From Actinomadura sp. KC345 (lineage in GTDB: Bacteria > Actinomycetota > Actinomycetes > Streptosporangiales > Streptosporangiaceae): a DNA stretch of 64,000 nucleotides. How positions within the stretch are numbered: the stretch's first letter is position 1; every line of letters starts with the position of its first letter. Both the position numbers and the translations under genes were made by a program. Shown one piece after another: positions 25,945 through 33,740 of the stretch. Under the pieces are notes generated by a model. It saw only the letters and a program-made list of their open reading frames with translations, was not told where the DNA came from and ran no database searches. Where the stretch lies: contig NZ_SMKH01000002.1 in assembly GCF_004348515.1 (NCBI RefSeq), positions 1-64,000 of the forward strand. Reading direction: 5' to 3'.

Positions 25945-28900
25945 TCAGCCCAGGCGGGACTCGATGGCCTCGATGATCCGCGGGCGCATCTCCGCGGCGC
26001 TGATGACGGCGTCCACGGAACCGACCTCGACCGCGCGCCGGATGTCGTGCACGCGGTCGAACTCCGCGGCCACCTCGCCGAGCTTCTCCGCGCGGACCGA
26101 CGCCCGGAGCTCGTCCAGCTCCGCGGTCAGCGCGGCGCGGTCGGCGCCGGTGGCCGGCGCGACGCGGGCCTCCAGGTCGCGCACGCGCGGGTCCGCCGCG
26201 GTGCGGGCGTCGACGTCGCGGGCGAACACCACCGCGGCGGCGGGGGCGCCGCCGAGCACCGACGCGAACGAGCCCTCCAGCGCGAGGACGGTCATGTACG
26301 GGTTCAGCGCCTTGGAGAACACCACGAACGCGCCGCCGTGGTACCGCGAGATCACGCAGAACACGATCGGCCCGCGGAAGTTCACGATCGCGCGCCCGAT
26401 CTCGGCGCCGTACTCCAGTTGGAGCTTGCGCATCGACTCGGGCGAGCCGTCGAAGCCCGACAGGTTCGCCAGCACCACCAGCGGCCGGTTGCCGCTGGCC
26501 GCGTTGATCGCCCGCGCGGCCTTCTTCGACGACTGCGGGAACAGCGTGCCCGCGGTGTAGGCGTCGGGGCCGTCGGTGGGCGGGAAGCCGCGCCGCGGCA
26601 GCGCCCGCGACTCGATGCCGAGCAGGCACACCGGCATGCCGCCGAGGTGGACGTCCTGCACCGCCGCGGTCTCCGCGTCGGCCATGCCCGCCCAGCGTTC
26701 CAGCACCGGGTGGTCCTGGTCGGACAGCGCCCGCATCACGGTCCGGATGTCGAACGGCTTCTTGCGGTCCGGGTTCGCCTCGGCGGAGAAGATCTCGCCG
26801 ACCGTGGTGAAGTCGCTGCCCTCCACGGCATGCGGGAAGGCCGAGATGTCGCGGTCGGCGGGGTCGCTCGTCCAGGCGCGGCGCGGTGCCTCCTCGCCGG
26901 GGGCAACGTACGTGTGGTCGTAGTGCGACATCAGCACGTCCCGCGCGGCGGCCAGGTTCGGGGCCCAGTACTGCGCCTGCCCGTTCGGGCCCATCACCCG
27001 GTCGTAGCCGCCGATGCCGAAGTTGTCCTCGGCCGACACGCCGCCGGAGAAGTCGAGCGACTGCTTGCCGGTCAGCACCATCGCCGACTCCGGCGTCATC
27101 ACCAGGATGCCCTTGGTGTGCATGAGCATCGTCGCCTCGGCGTTCCAGTACGGCTGCGCGCCGACGTTGATGCCCGCGACCACGATGTTGATCTCGCCGC
27201 CGTCCTGGGTGAACTCGACGATCCGCTTGAGCGCCGCGGCCACCCAGTCCATGTTCTCCGTGCCGGAGTCCATGGAGATCCGCGCGCCGGCCGACAGCGC
27301 GTACCACTCCACCGGCACCCGCATCCGCTCGGCCAGGTCGAGCGCCGCGATCACGCGGCGGCACTCCGGCTCCGACAGCGCGCCGAGCGCCTTGGTCGGG
27401 TCGCCGAGCAGCACGACCCGGGTGATGCCCAGCGGATGCCGCCGGGTCGTCGTGGTCACCACGCCCGCGACGATCGCCGCGGTGTTGCGTCCCGGCGGCC
27501 GCTCGACCGGCACCAGCGCGTGGCCGCCCGCCCCGTCCTCTTCGAGGTCGTGTTCGGCGAAGTCGCCGAGCATGCGGGTCAGCTCGTACGGGTAGACGGT
27601 GTTGCGGCTGCTCGCCCGCAGCACCTTCTGCCGGTAGCCGTCGAGCGGCTCGACCGGTGCGTCGGACGGCTCGCCGACCGTCAGCCTCGTCCCGCCGGCG
27701 GCGTCGAACGCGATGCGCACGGCGATCTTGCGCAGCTCGCCGGTCGCCGTGTCGCGCTGCCGCCCGATGATCAGCAGCTCCTCCAGCCCGGCGCCCGCGG
27801 TGGTCGGCACGACGCGCCTGGCCAGCGTCTCCAGCTCCGCGCGGGTCAGCTCGCTCGGCGGCCAGACGTAGACCACGATCCGGTTGGTGGGGAACCGGTT
27901 CTTCGGCGGCCGCAGCGTCCGCGCCCGGCGGATCGAGTCGACGCAGGTGGCGATCGTGTACTCGGCGGTCGGCAGGGTGAGCAGCCTGCCGTCGTGGTCG
28001 CGCAGCTCGGTCAGGTCGCGCACCTGCGCGAACGCGACGAGGCGGTCGTCGGACGGGTTCTCCCGCGCCACGCACCGGTAGAGGTAGACCTCCTCGTCCG
28101 AGGACGGCAGCCGGGTGAGGTCGAACCCGCTCAGCCGCTCCATCTGCATCCGCTGCGCGATGTACGGGTGCAGGCCGCGGATCAGCCGCTCCTCCGCCAT
28201 CCCGGTGGCCGACGGGCGGAACGTGAAGTGGTGGTGCATCACCGCGCCGTCCCGGGCCGCCACGGTGGCGGTGAGCCTGCGGATCTGCTCCGGCAGCGGG
28301 CGCGCGTTGACGGCCTCGTGCAGGGCGGCGGCCATCGCGTCGAAGTCCTCCGGCTGGTTCTCCCAGGCGAGGTAGATGTCGGCGTCGACGGCGTTCACGC
28401 CGTCCGCCAGCTCCGCGAGGCCCCGCAGCGCGCCGTCCAGCGCGTCGTAGCCGACCGCGGCGGACACCAGGTGCGACCCGGCGCGCTCGGCGACCACGAA
28501 CCCGCAGCCCGCGACCTCGCTCGTGCGGACGCCGGTGAGGCCCTTGTTGCCGTAGTACCGCCGGGTCAGCACCTCCAGCATGACCGCGTTGTCCCGGTCG
28601 TCGCGGATGAGTCGCTGGCCGAGCAGCCGCACCAGCGGCTCGGTGCTGCGCACCATCTCGGCGATGCGCTCCGCGCGGTCCGGCGCGTCCGGGTGGGCGT
28701 CCAGGTGGCGGAGGTGCCTGCGGACGTTGGCGTAGACGCGGGCCCGGTTGCGGCGCAGCAGCGGCTGGGCGTACCAGGCGAACACCACGCCCGCCGCGAG
28801 GTCGTAGACCACGGGGAAGCGGACCTGCGTCGCGGCGATCAGCCGCTCCAGCGCGAGACCGGCGGGCTCGCGCAGCTCCTCGTCCGGCGGCGGCTCCCGC

Positions 28901-31473
28901 AGCCACGCGCGCAGCAGCGCCGTGACGACCGAGGCGTCGGCGGACGCGCGCTGCTGGGCGAGGAAGATCCGGAACACCGCGGCTTCGAGTTCGGGGGAGC
29001 GCTCCAGCTCGGTGACGCCGTAGTGCCCGAGCGCCTTGGCGAGCTTGGCCTGGAACGCCTCCGGCAGCGCCGCCCGCTCGATGTCGAGGCTCTGCAGATA
29101 GCTGTGGAAGTGCTCACGGGCGCTGTGGACGTGGCTCTCACCGCCGCCGTCCCCCGCGCCGTCCTCGCCCGCCGGCCGGTTGCGGCTCAGCTCGGCGAGG
29201 TCGGCGAACACGTCGAGAAGCTCGACCTCCTGCGCCAGCGTCCGGTGGCCCTGCTCGGCCGCCGCCCGCCGCGCGGCGAGGTAGTCGTCGAGGACCCGGT
29301 GCCCGTCGTGCGGGTCGGCGTCGAAGCCCAGCAGCAGGCTGCGCAGGCCCGCCTGCCCGCGCGCGGCGCGCTCCCGCGCCGGGACCTCCGCGGGCGCGGC
29401 GGGCAGGTCCAGCTCGACGGCCCCGGCCGCCGGGGCGCCGGTCCCGTCGCCGACCCCGTCGTCCCCGGAGTCGTCGGCGAGCGGCTCCAGCCGCAGCAGC
29501 GGTGCGCCGGTCTCCACCTGGCTGCCCACCGCGACGACGCATTCCTTCAGCCGCGCCTTGAACGGCGCCCGCAGCACCGTCTCCATCTTCATGCTCTCCA
29601 GCACCAGGACGGGCGCGCCCGCCTCGACCTCGGCGCCGACCTTCAGCGGCGTGTCGACGACCAGCGCGGGCGCGGGGGAGCGGACGACGCCGCCCTCGTC
29701 GCGGCTGATCCGGTGGGTCACGCCGTCCACCTCGACCAGGTGGACGGGCCCGTGCGTGCCGGTGAGCAGGTGGTACCGGGCGCCGTTGACGACGATCTGC
29801 CCGGTGTGCCGGTCGAAGCGTTCGAGCTCGACGTCGGCGGTCCGGACCCCGTCCCCCGTGCCGTCCCCCGCCTCGACGCCGACGCGGAACAGGTGCGCGC
29901 CGGTCCGCGCGACGCGCACGCGGTAGGCGGCGCCGCGCAGCTTGAGCTCCAGCGGCCGGCCGCTCTCGTGCTGCACCTGCGGGCGCCCGCCGAACGCCGT
30001 GGACAGCAGCCGCTGCCGCTCGGCGCGCTCCTCCTCCTCGTACGCCTCGATGGCGGCCGCCGCCAGCGCGACGGCCGAGTGCCGGTGCGAGACGAGCCGG
30101 CCCTCGCCGCGGACGCGGTCGATCCAGCCGGTGTCCGCGCTCGCGTCGATCACCTCTGGCTGGTCGAGCAGGTCGAGCACGAAGCTCTTGTTCGTCGCCC
30201 CGCCCTCGATGATCACCGAGGTCTGCGCCATCGCCCGGCGCAGCCGTCCGAGCGCCTCGTCCCGGTCCCGCCCGTAGGCGATGATCTTCGCGATCATCGA
30301 GTCGAAGTCGGCGGGGATCACGTCGCCCTCCCGGACGCCGGTGTCCACGCGGATGCCGGGCCCGGCGGGCAGGTCCAGCCGGGCGATGCGGCCCGGGGCG
30401 GGCGCGAAGTCGCGGTCCGGGTCCTCGGCGTTCAGCCGGGCCTCGATCGCGTGCCCGCGCTCGGCCGGCGGCGCGCCTTCGTGTTCCCGCTCCCCGAGCT
30501 TTCCGCCGGACGCGACGTGCAGCTGCGCCTTGACCAGGTCGAACCCGGTGGTGGACTCGGTGATCGGGTGCTCGACCTGGAGCCGGGTGTTGACCTCCAG
30601 AAAGGCGAACAGCTGGTCGCCGGGGTGGTAGAGGAACTCGACGGTCGCCGCGCCCCGGTAGCCGACCGCGACGGCCAGCCGCTCGGCGGACGCCTTGAGC
30701 TCGGCCGCCTGCCCGGGGCCGAGCACCGGCGACGCCGACTCCTCGATGACCTTCTGGTTGCGCCGCTGCACCGAGCAGTCGCGGACGCCGAGCGCCCATG
30801 CGGTCTCGCCGTCCGCGATCACCTGGACCTCGACGTGCCGGGCACCGGTCACCAGGCGCTCCAGGAACACGACGCCGCTGCCGAACGCCCGCGCGGCCTC
30901 CTGGCTGGTGCGCTCGTAGGCGTCGGCCAGCTCGGCCTCGTTCGTGATCACGCGGATGCCGCGTCCGCCGCCGCCCGCGGTCGCCTTCAGCATCAGCGGG
31001 TAGCCGACCTCGGCGCCCGCCGCCAGCGCGGCGTCCAGCGTCTCGACCGCGCCGCGGCTCCACGGCGCCACGGGCACGCCGACCTCCTCGGCGAGGAGCT
31101 TCGCGCCGATCTTGTCACCGAGCCTGCGCATCGCCTCCGCGCTCGGCCCGACGAAGGTGACGCCGACCCTCGCGCACAGCTCCGCGAACGCCGGGTCCTC
31201 GGCGACGAAGCCCCAGCCGACCCACGCCGCGTCGGCCCCGGTCTCCACCAGCGCGCGTTCCAGCACCTCCAGGTCCAGGTACGGCCGCGCGGCCGCGGGA
31301 CCGAGGTCGTAGGCGGCGTCCGCCTCGCGCACGAACGTGGCGGTGCGGTCGACGTCGGTGTGCAGGGCGACGGTCTCGATCCGCGTCCCGGTCTCCGCGG
31401 CGATGTCCCGTACGGCGTGGATGAGGCGCATGGCGGCCTCACCACGGTTGACGATGGCGACACGACTGAACAC
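25945..31473 (-). CDS. Single-chain multidomain acyl-CoA (acetyl/propionyl-CoA) carboxylase
   Basis: 1842-residue protein carrying all carboxylase functions, in the order used by eukaryotic ACC. Biotin carboxylase is about 1-455, with ATP-grasp loop KATAGGGGRGIRV near 160-172 and EVNTRLQVEHP. The biotin carrier has ESMKMET with acceptor K629. A long central region (about 700-1280) has no obvious active site. The carboxyltransferase is about 1290-1842, with GINVGAQPYW, SLDFSGGVSAEDNFG and GMPVCLLGIE. It makes malonyl- or methylmalonyl-CoA from bicarbonate and ATP. GTG 31473 lies ten bases after AGGAGG. Most actinomycete carboxylases are multisubunit, so this is a supplementary enzyme. Upstream neighbours are a flavin reductase and TetR genes. 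Confidence 0.88.
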   Translation of the reverse strand: MFSRVAIVNRGEAAMRLIHAVRDIAAETGTRIETVALHTDVDRTATFVREADAAYDLGPAAARPYLDLEVLERALVETGADAAWVGWGFVAEDPAFAELCARVGVTFVGPSAEAMRRLGDKIGAKLLAEEVGVPVAPWSRGAVETLDAALAAGAEVGYPLMLKATAGGGGRGIRVITNEAELADAYERTSQEAARAFGSGVVFLERLVTGARHVEVQVIADGETAWALGVRDCSVQRRNQKVIEESASPVLGPGQAAELKASAERLAVAVGYRGAATVEFLYHPGDQLFAFLEVNTRLQVEHPITESTTGFDLVKAQLHVASGGKLGEREHEGAPPAERGHAIEARLNAEDPDRDFAPAPGRIARLDLPAGPGIRVDTGVREGDVIPADFDSMIAKIIAYGRDRDEALGRLRRAMAQTSVIIEGGATNKSFVLDLLDQPEVIDASADTGWIDRVRGEGRLVSHRHSAVALAAAAIEAYEEEERAERQRLLSTAFGGRPQVQHESGRPLELKLRGAAYRVRVARTGAHLFRVGVEAGDGTGDGVRTADVELERFDRHTGQIVVNGARYHLLTGTHGPVHLVEVDGVTHRISRDEGGVVRSPAPALVVDTPLKVGAEVEAGAPVLVLESMKMETVLRAPFKARLKECVVAVGSQVETGAPLLRLEPLADDSGDDGVGDGTGAPAAGAVELDLPAAPAEVPARERAARGQAGLRSLLLGFDADPHDGHRVLDDYLAARRAAAEQGHRTLAQEVELLDVFADLAELSRNRPAGEDGAGDGGGESHVHSAREHFHSYLQSLDIERAALPEAFQAKLAKALGHYGVTELERSPELEAAVFRIFLAQQRASADASVVTALLRAWLREPPPDEELREPAGLALERLIAATQVRFPVVYDLAAGVVFAWYAQPLLRRNRARVYANVRRHLRHLDAHPDAPDRAERIAEMVRSTEPLVRLLGQRLIRDDRDNAVMLEVLTRRYYGNKGLTGVRTSEVAGCGFVVAERAGSHLVSAAVGYDALDGALRGLAELADGVNAVDADIYLAWENQPEDFDAMAAALHEAVNARPLPEQIRRLTATVAARDGAVMHHHFTFRPSATGMAEERLIRGLHPYIAQRMQMERLSGFDLTRLPSSDEEVYLYRCVARENPSDDRLVAFAQVRDLTELRDHDGRLLTLPTAEYTIATCVDSIRRARTLRPPKNRFPTNRIVVYVWPPSELTRAELETLARRVVPTTAGAGLEELLIIGRQRDTATGELRKIAVRIAFDAAGGTRLTVGEPSDAPVEPLDGYRQKVLRASSRNTVYPYELTRMLGDFAEHDLEEDGAGGHALVPVERPPGRNTAAIVAGVVTTTTRRHPLGITRVVLLGDPTKALGALSEPECRRVIAALDLAERMRVPVEWYALSAGARISMDSGTENMDWVAAALKRIVEFTQDGGEINIVVAGINVGAQPYWNAEATMLMHTKGILVMTPESAMVLTGKQSLDFSGGVSAEDNFGIGGYDRVMGPNGQAQYWAPNLAAARDVLMSHYDHTYVAPGEEAPRRAWTSDPADRDISAFPHAVEGSDFTTVGEIFSAEANPDRKKPFDIRTVMRALSDQDHPVLERWAGMADAETAAVQDVHLGGMPVCLLGIESRALPRRGFPPTDGPDAYTAGTLFPQSSKKAARAINAASGNRPLVVLANLSGFDGSPESMRKLQLEYGAEIGRAIVNFRGPIVFCVISRYHGGAFVVFSKALNPYMTVLALEGSFASVLGGAPAAAVVFARDVDARTAADPRVRDLEARVAPATGADRAALTAELDELRASVRAEKLGEVAAEFDRVHDIRRAVEVGSVDAVISAAEMRPRIIEAIESRLG

Positions 31474-31499
31474 CCGGCCGAACCCTCCTGTAACCGACA

Positions 31500-31513
31500 C
31501 TGTCCCGTGACAG
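31500..31513. promoter_or_regulatory. Inverted repeat upstream of carboxylase
   Basis: CTGTC (31500-31504) and GACAG (31509-31513) with spacer CCGT, 27 bases before the carboxylase start. A related TGTC-N3-GACA sits at 31581-31591. They may be operators of one of the neighbouring TetR proteins. Confidence 0.35.
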
Positions 31514-31665
31514 ACATTGCGCAGGCCGCGAGACGGCGGCCGACCGTGTTCACCTTTCCCTCTACCGGCCCGTAGCGCCATGTCGGTGACAGAGCACGCT
31601 GAGCGCCCCCAGTTGTGGGAAACCTGCAAAAGCCCCAGCCGCCCGCGCGCGGTGCGGGCGGGCGG

Positions 31666-32181
31666 TCAGCGGGGGGTGAACGTGCCGTAGGCGCCCTGAT
31701 GGAACAAGAGCGGGGTGTCGCCGTCGCCCGGCTGCAGGTGGGTGACCCGGCCCACGACGATGTGGCGGTCTCCGGCGTCGTGGAGCTGCTCGGTGACGCA
31801 GTCGATCCAGGCGACGGCACCATCGATGATCGGGTTGCCGGCGGGGGAGGGGGACCAGCCGATGTCGTGGAACTTGTCGGTCCTGCGCATCGCCACGGCG
31901 CGGCAGACGTCCTCCTGCCCGGCGGACAGGACGTTCACGCAGAAGCGTTCGCCCGACTCGCGCAGCGCACGCCATGAGCTGGAGTTCTTGTCGGGCAGGA
32001 AGGCCACGAGCGGCGGGTCGAGCGAGACCGACATGAACGAGCCGACCGTCATGCCGATGGCCGTGCCGGCCGGGTCGAGCGCGGTCACCACGACGATGCC
32101 GGTCGGGTAGTGGCCCAGCACCTGCCGGAAGCGCGCCGGGTCGATGGCCGGCGGGCAGGCCCCGTTGGCTGTCAGGGACAT
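31666..32181 (-). CDS. Flavin reductase-like protein (HsaB type)
   Basis: 171-residue split-barrel flavin reductase (FMN-binding, flavin_reduct family). FRQVLGHYPTGIVVVTAL, GMTVGSFMSVSLDPPLVAFLPDKNS and RFCVNVLSAGQEDV are the family's flavin-contact segments. Such proteins supply reduced FMN/FAD to two-component monooxygenases (HsaB for HsaA in steroid-ring cleavage, HpaC type). No partner oxygenase is adjacent. GGAGGAG lies 9 bases before ATG 32181, right after the TetR operator at 32197-32214, so this is the best candidate target of the tandem TetR genes upstream. Confidence 0.85.
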   Translation of the reverse strand: MSLTANGACPPAIDPARFRQVLGHYPTGIVVVTALDPAGTAIGMTVGSFMSVSLDPPLVAFLPDKNSSSWRALRESGERFCVNVLSAGQEDVCRAVAMRRTDKFHDIGWSPSPAGNPIIDGAVAWIDCVTEQLHDAGDRHIVVGRVTHLQPGDGDTPLLFHQGAYGTFTPR

Positions 32182-32196
32182 GACAGGAACTCCTCC

Positions 32197-32214
32197 CTGT
32201 AGCGATCACTACAG
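32197..32214. promoter_or_regulatory. TetR-type operator, copy 1
   Basis: CTGTAG (32197-32202) and CTACAG (32209-32214) form a perfect inverted repeat around CGATCA, just ahead of the flavin reductase ribosome site. The same 18-bp sequence with two changes recurs at 33643-33660, inverted. The two copies bracket the tandem TetR genes. Confidence 0.65.
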
Positions 32215-32266
32215 TGAATGCCATGCGAAACCCCGAGGTGACAACCGTCTCTTTCGCGCCGGGCGC

Positions 32267-32902
32267 TCAGCCGGCGTCCGCGACCGCCTGGTCGACGATG
32301 GCCACGACGATCGCGATGAAGTCGTCCGGGTCCCAGTCGTCGTGGATCTGGTGGGTCAGGAAGAGCCCGTCGGTCGAGGCGAGGACGACGCGGGCCAGGT
32401 CCATCGCCAGCTCGGGGTGCCGGGCCTGCAACTCGGGGCCGAAGTACGAGGTGAACCAGGCCGCGATGCTGCCCGCCACCGCGTCGCGGGTGGCGAGGAA
32501 GTACTGGCGTGCCTCCGCCTCCACCTCCCGCGACTCCAGCAGCAGCATGTGGCCGATGCGGAGGAAGTCGGGCGCGTCCGGCAGGGTCCGCACCGACCGC
32601 GCGAGGATCGCGTGCAGCCCCTCCGCCAGCGGGCGCTCGTCGCGCGGATCGCGCTCCCAGCGCGGCTGCGCGGCGATCCACCGCTCGAAGCTGTGCCGGA
32701 CGACCTCGGCGATGAGGTGGTCCTTGTCCCGGAAGAACCAGTAGACGGAGCTGGCCGGCAGGCCGGAGCGCTTGGTGACCCGGGAGATCGTCGTGCCCTC
32801 GTAGCCGCACTCCGAGGCGATCTCGGCCGCCGCCGTCAGGATGCGGACCCGGGAGACCTCCCGGTCGTCGGCGGAGCGGGACGCGGACGCCATCGTGCTC
32901 AC
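32267..32902 (-). CDS. TetR-family regulator (downstream member of tandem pair)
   Basis: 211-residue TetR protein. HTH at about 20-64: GYEGTTISRVTKRSGLPASSVYWFF, then RDKDHLIAEV. It is a paralogue of the gene directly upstream: the SGLPASSVYWxFRxKDxLxAE block is nearly identical. The GTG start at 32902 overlaps the stop of the upstream TetR gene by four bases (GTGA), so the two are made from one message and could form heterodimers. The flavin reductase follows 85 bases downstream, behind an operator. Confidence 0.87.
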   Translation of the reverse strand: MSTMASASRSADDREVSRVRILTAAAEIASECGYEGTTISRVTKRSGLPASSVYWFFRDKDHLIAEVVRHSFERWIAAQPRWERDPRDERPLAEGLHAILARSVRTLPDAPDFLRIGHMLLLESREVEAEARQYFLATRDAVAGSIAAWFTSYFGPELQARHPELAMDLARVVLASTDGLFLTHQIHDDWDPDDFIAIVVAIVDQAVADAG

Positions 32903-33540
32903 GCCGCCTCACCGAGCCAGCTCATCGCCTGCGCGTGCACCCCGGCCGCGATCAGGTCGACGAGCCGCTCCAGGTTCCAGTTCCGGCCCGAGTGGACGCC
33001 GATGTAGAGCCCGTCCATGACCGCGAGGTGGAACCGCGACAGCCGGTCGGCGACCTCCCGCGCCCGCTCCGGCGAGTCGGCCGGGAGCACCTGCTCCCAC
33101 CAGTCCCGGATGGCGGCGCGGGTCTCGGCGCGCACCTCGATGTAGCGGCGCCGCGCGGCCGGCTCCTTCGGGCGGTTCGCCAGGCCGAGCATCAGCCCCA
33201 GCCGCCAGAACTCCGGCCGGACGGTGATCGCGCGCGAGGCCCGCTGGAGCCGGTCGCGGATCTCCTCGGCGGGGTCGGACATCCCGACCCGCTCCTGCCA
33301 GGTCGGCGCGGTCTCGCGCCAGCGCCGGTAGCTGAACTCCAGGGTCTCGGCGAGCAGTTCGTCCTTGTTGCGGAAGTGCCAGTAGACGGAGCTGGCCGGC
33401 AGCCCGGTGGCCTCCGTCACCGCGGCGATCGAGGTGCCGTCGTAGCCGCGCTCGGCGGCGATGGCGAGGGTCGCCTCAAGGATCCGAAGCCTGGACTCCT
33501 CGCCCTGCTGATGGCGTCGCGCAGTCTTCCGCATCCGCAC
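32899..33540 (-). CDS. TetR-family regulator (upstream member of tandem pair)
   Basis: 213-residue TetR protein with HTH about 20-66 (GYDGTSIAAVTEATGLPASSVYWHF, then RNKDELLAE) and a helical effector domain ending in ERLVDLIAAGVHAQAMSW. GTG 33540 has GAGG five bases upstream; an ATG two codons later is an alternative. It shares its DNA-binding helix with the overlapping downstream paralogue. A second copy of the 18-bp operator lies about 100 bases upstream, consistent with autoregulation. Confidence 0.87.
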   Translation of the reverse strand: MRMRKTARRHQQGEESRLRILEATLAIAAERGYDGTSIAAVTEATGLPASSVYWHFRNKDELLAETLEFSYRRWRETAPTWQERVGMSDPAEEIRDRLQRASRAITVRPEFWRLGLMLGLANRPKEPAARRRYIEVRAETRAAIRDWWEQVLPADSPERAREVADRLSRFHLAVMDGLYIGVHSGRNWNLERLVDLIAAGVHAQAMSWLGEAA

Positions 33541-33642
33541 ATTATCCTCTGGCCTTCAGCGACCCGGCTCCAGCGGGGCTCGTGCCGACCATCCCATCAC
33601 GAGCGGTGTTCCTTCACGTCCATGGAGTGCTCACTCTATTCA

Positions 33643-33660
33643 GTGTAGTGATCGCTATAG
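33643..33660. promoter_or_regulatory. TetR-type operator, copy 2
   Basis: GTGTAGTGATCGCTATAG differs at two positions from the inverse complement of the operator at 32197-32214, and the adjacent ATTCA is conserved too. It lies between the divergent tandem TetR genes and the Ser/Thr kinase gene and could control either. Confidence 0.6.
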
Positions 33661-33740
33661 AGTTCGTTGCGGAGTCACGGCCGGGCCCGGGTGCACGAAT
33701 GAGGTTGCACGGTGCGGGGTGATCTAGAAGGGTCTCCCGG

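Noticed and set aside
25912-31575. Very long open frame on the plus strand opposite the carboxylase
   Set aside because: High GC and strong third-position bias leave antisense frames open; its translation is Arg/Gly/Val-rich without domains, while the minus strand encodes all carboxylase motifs.
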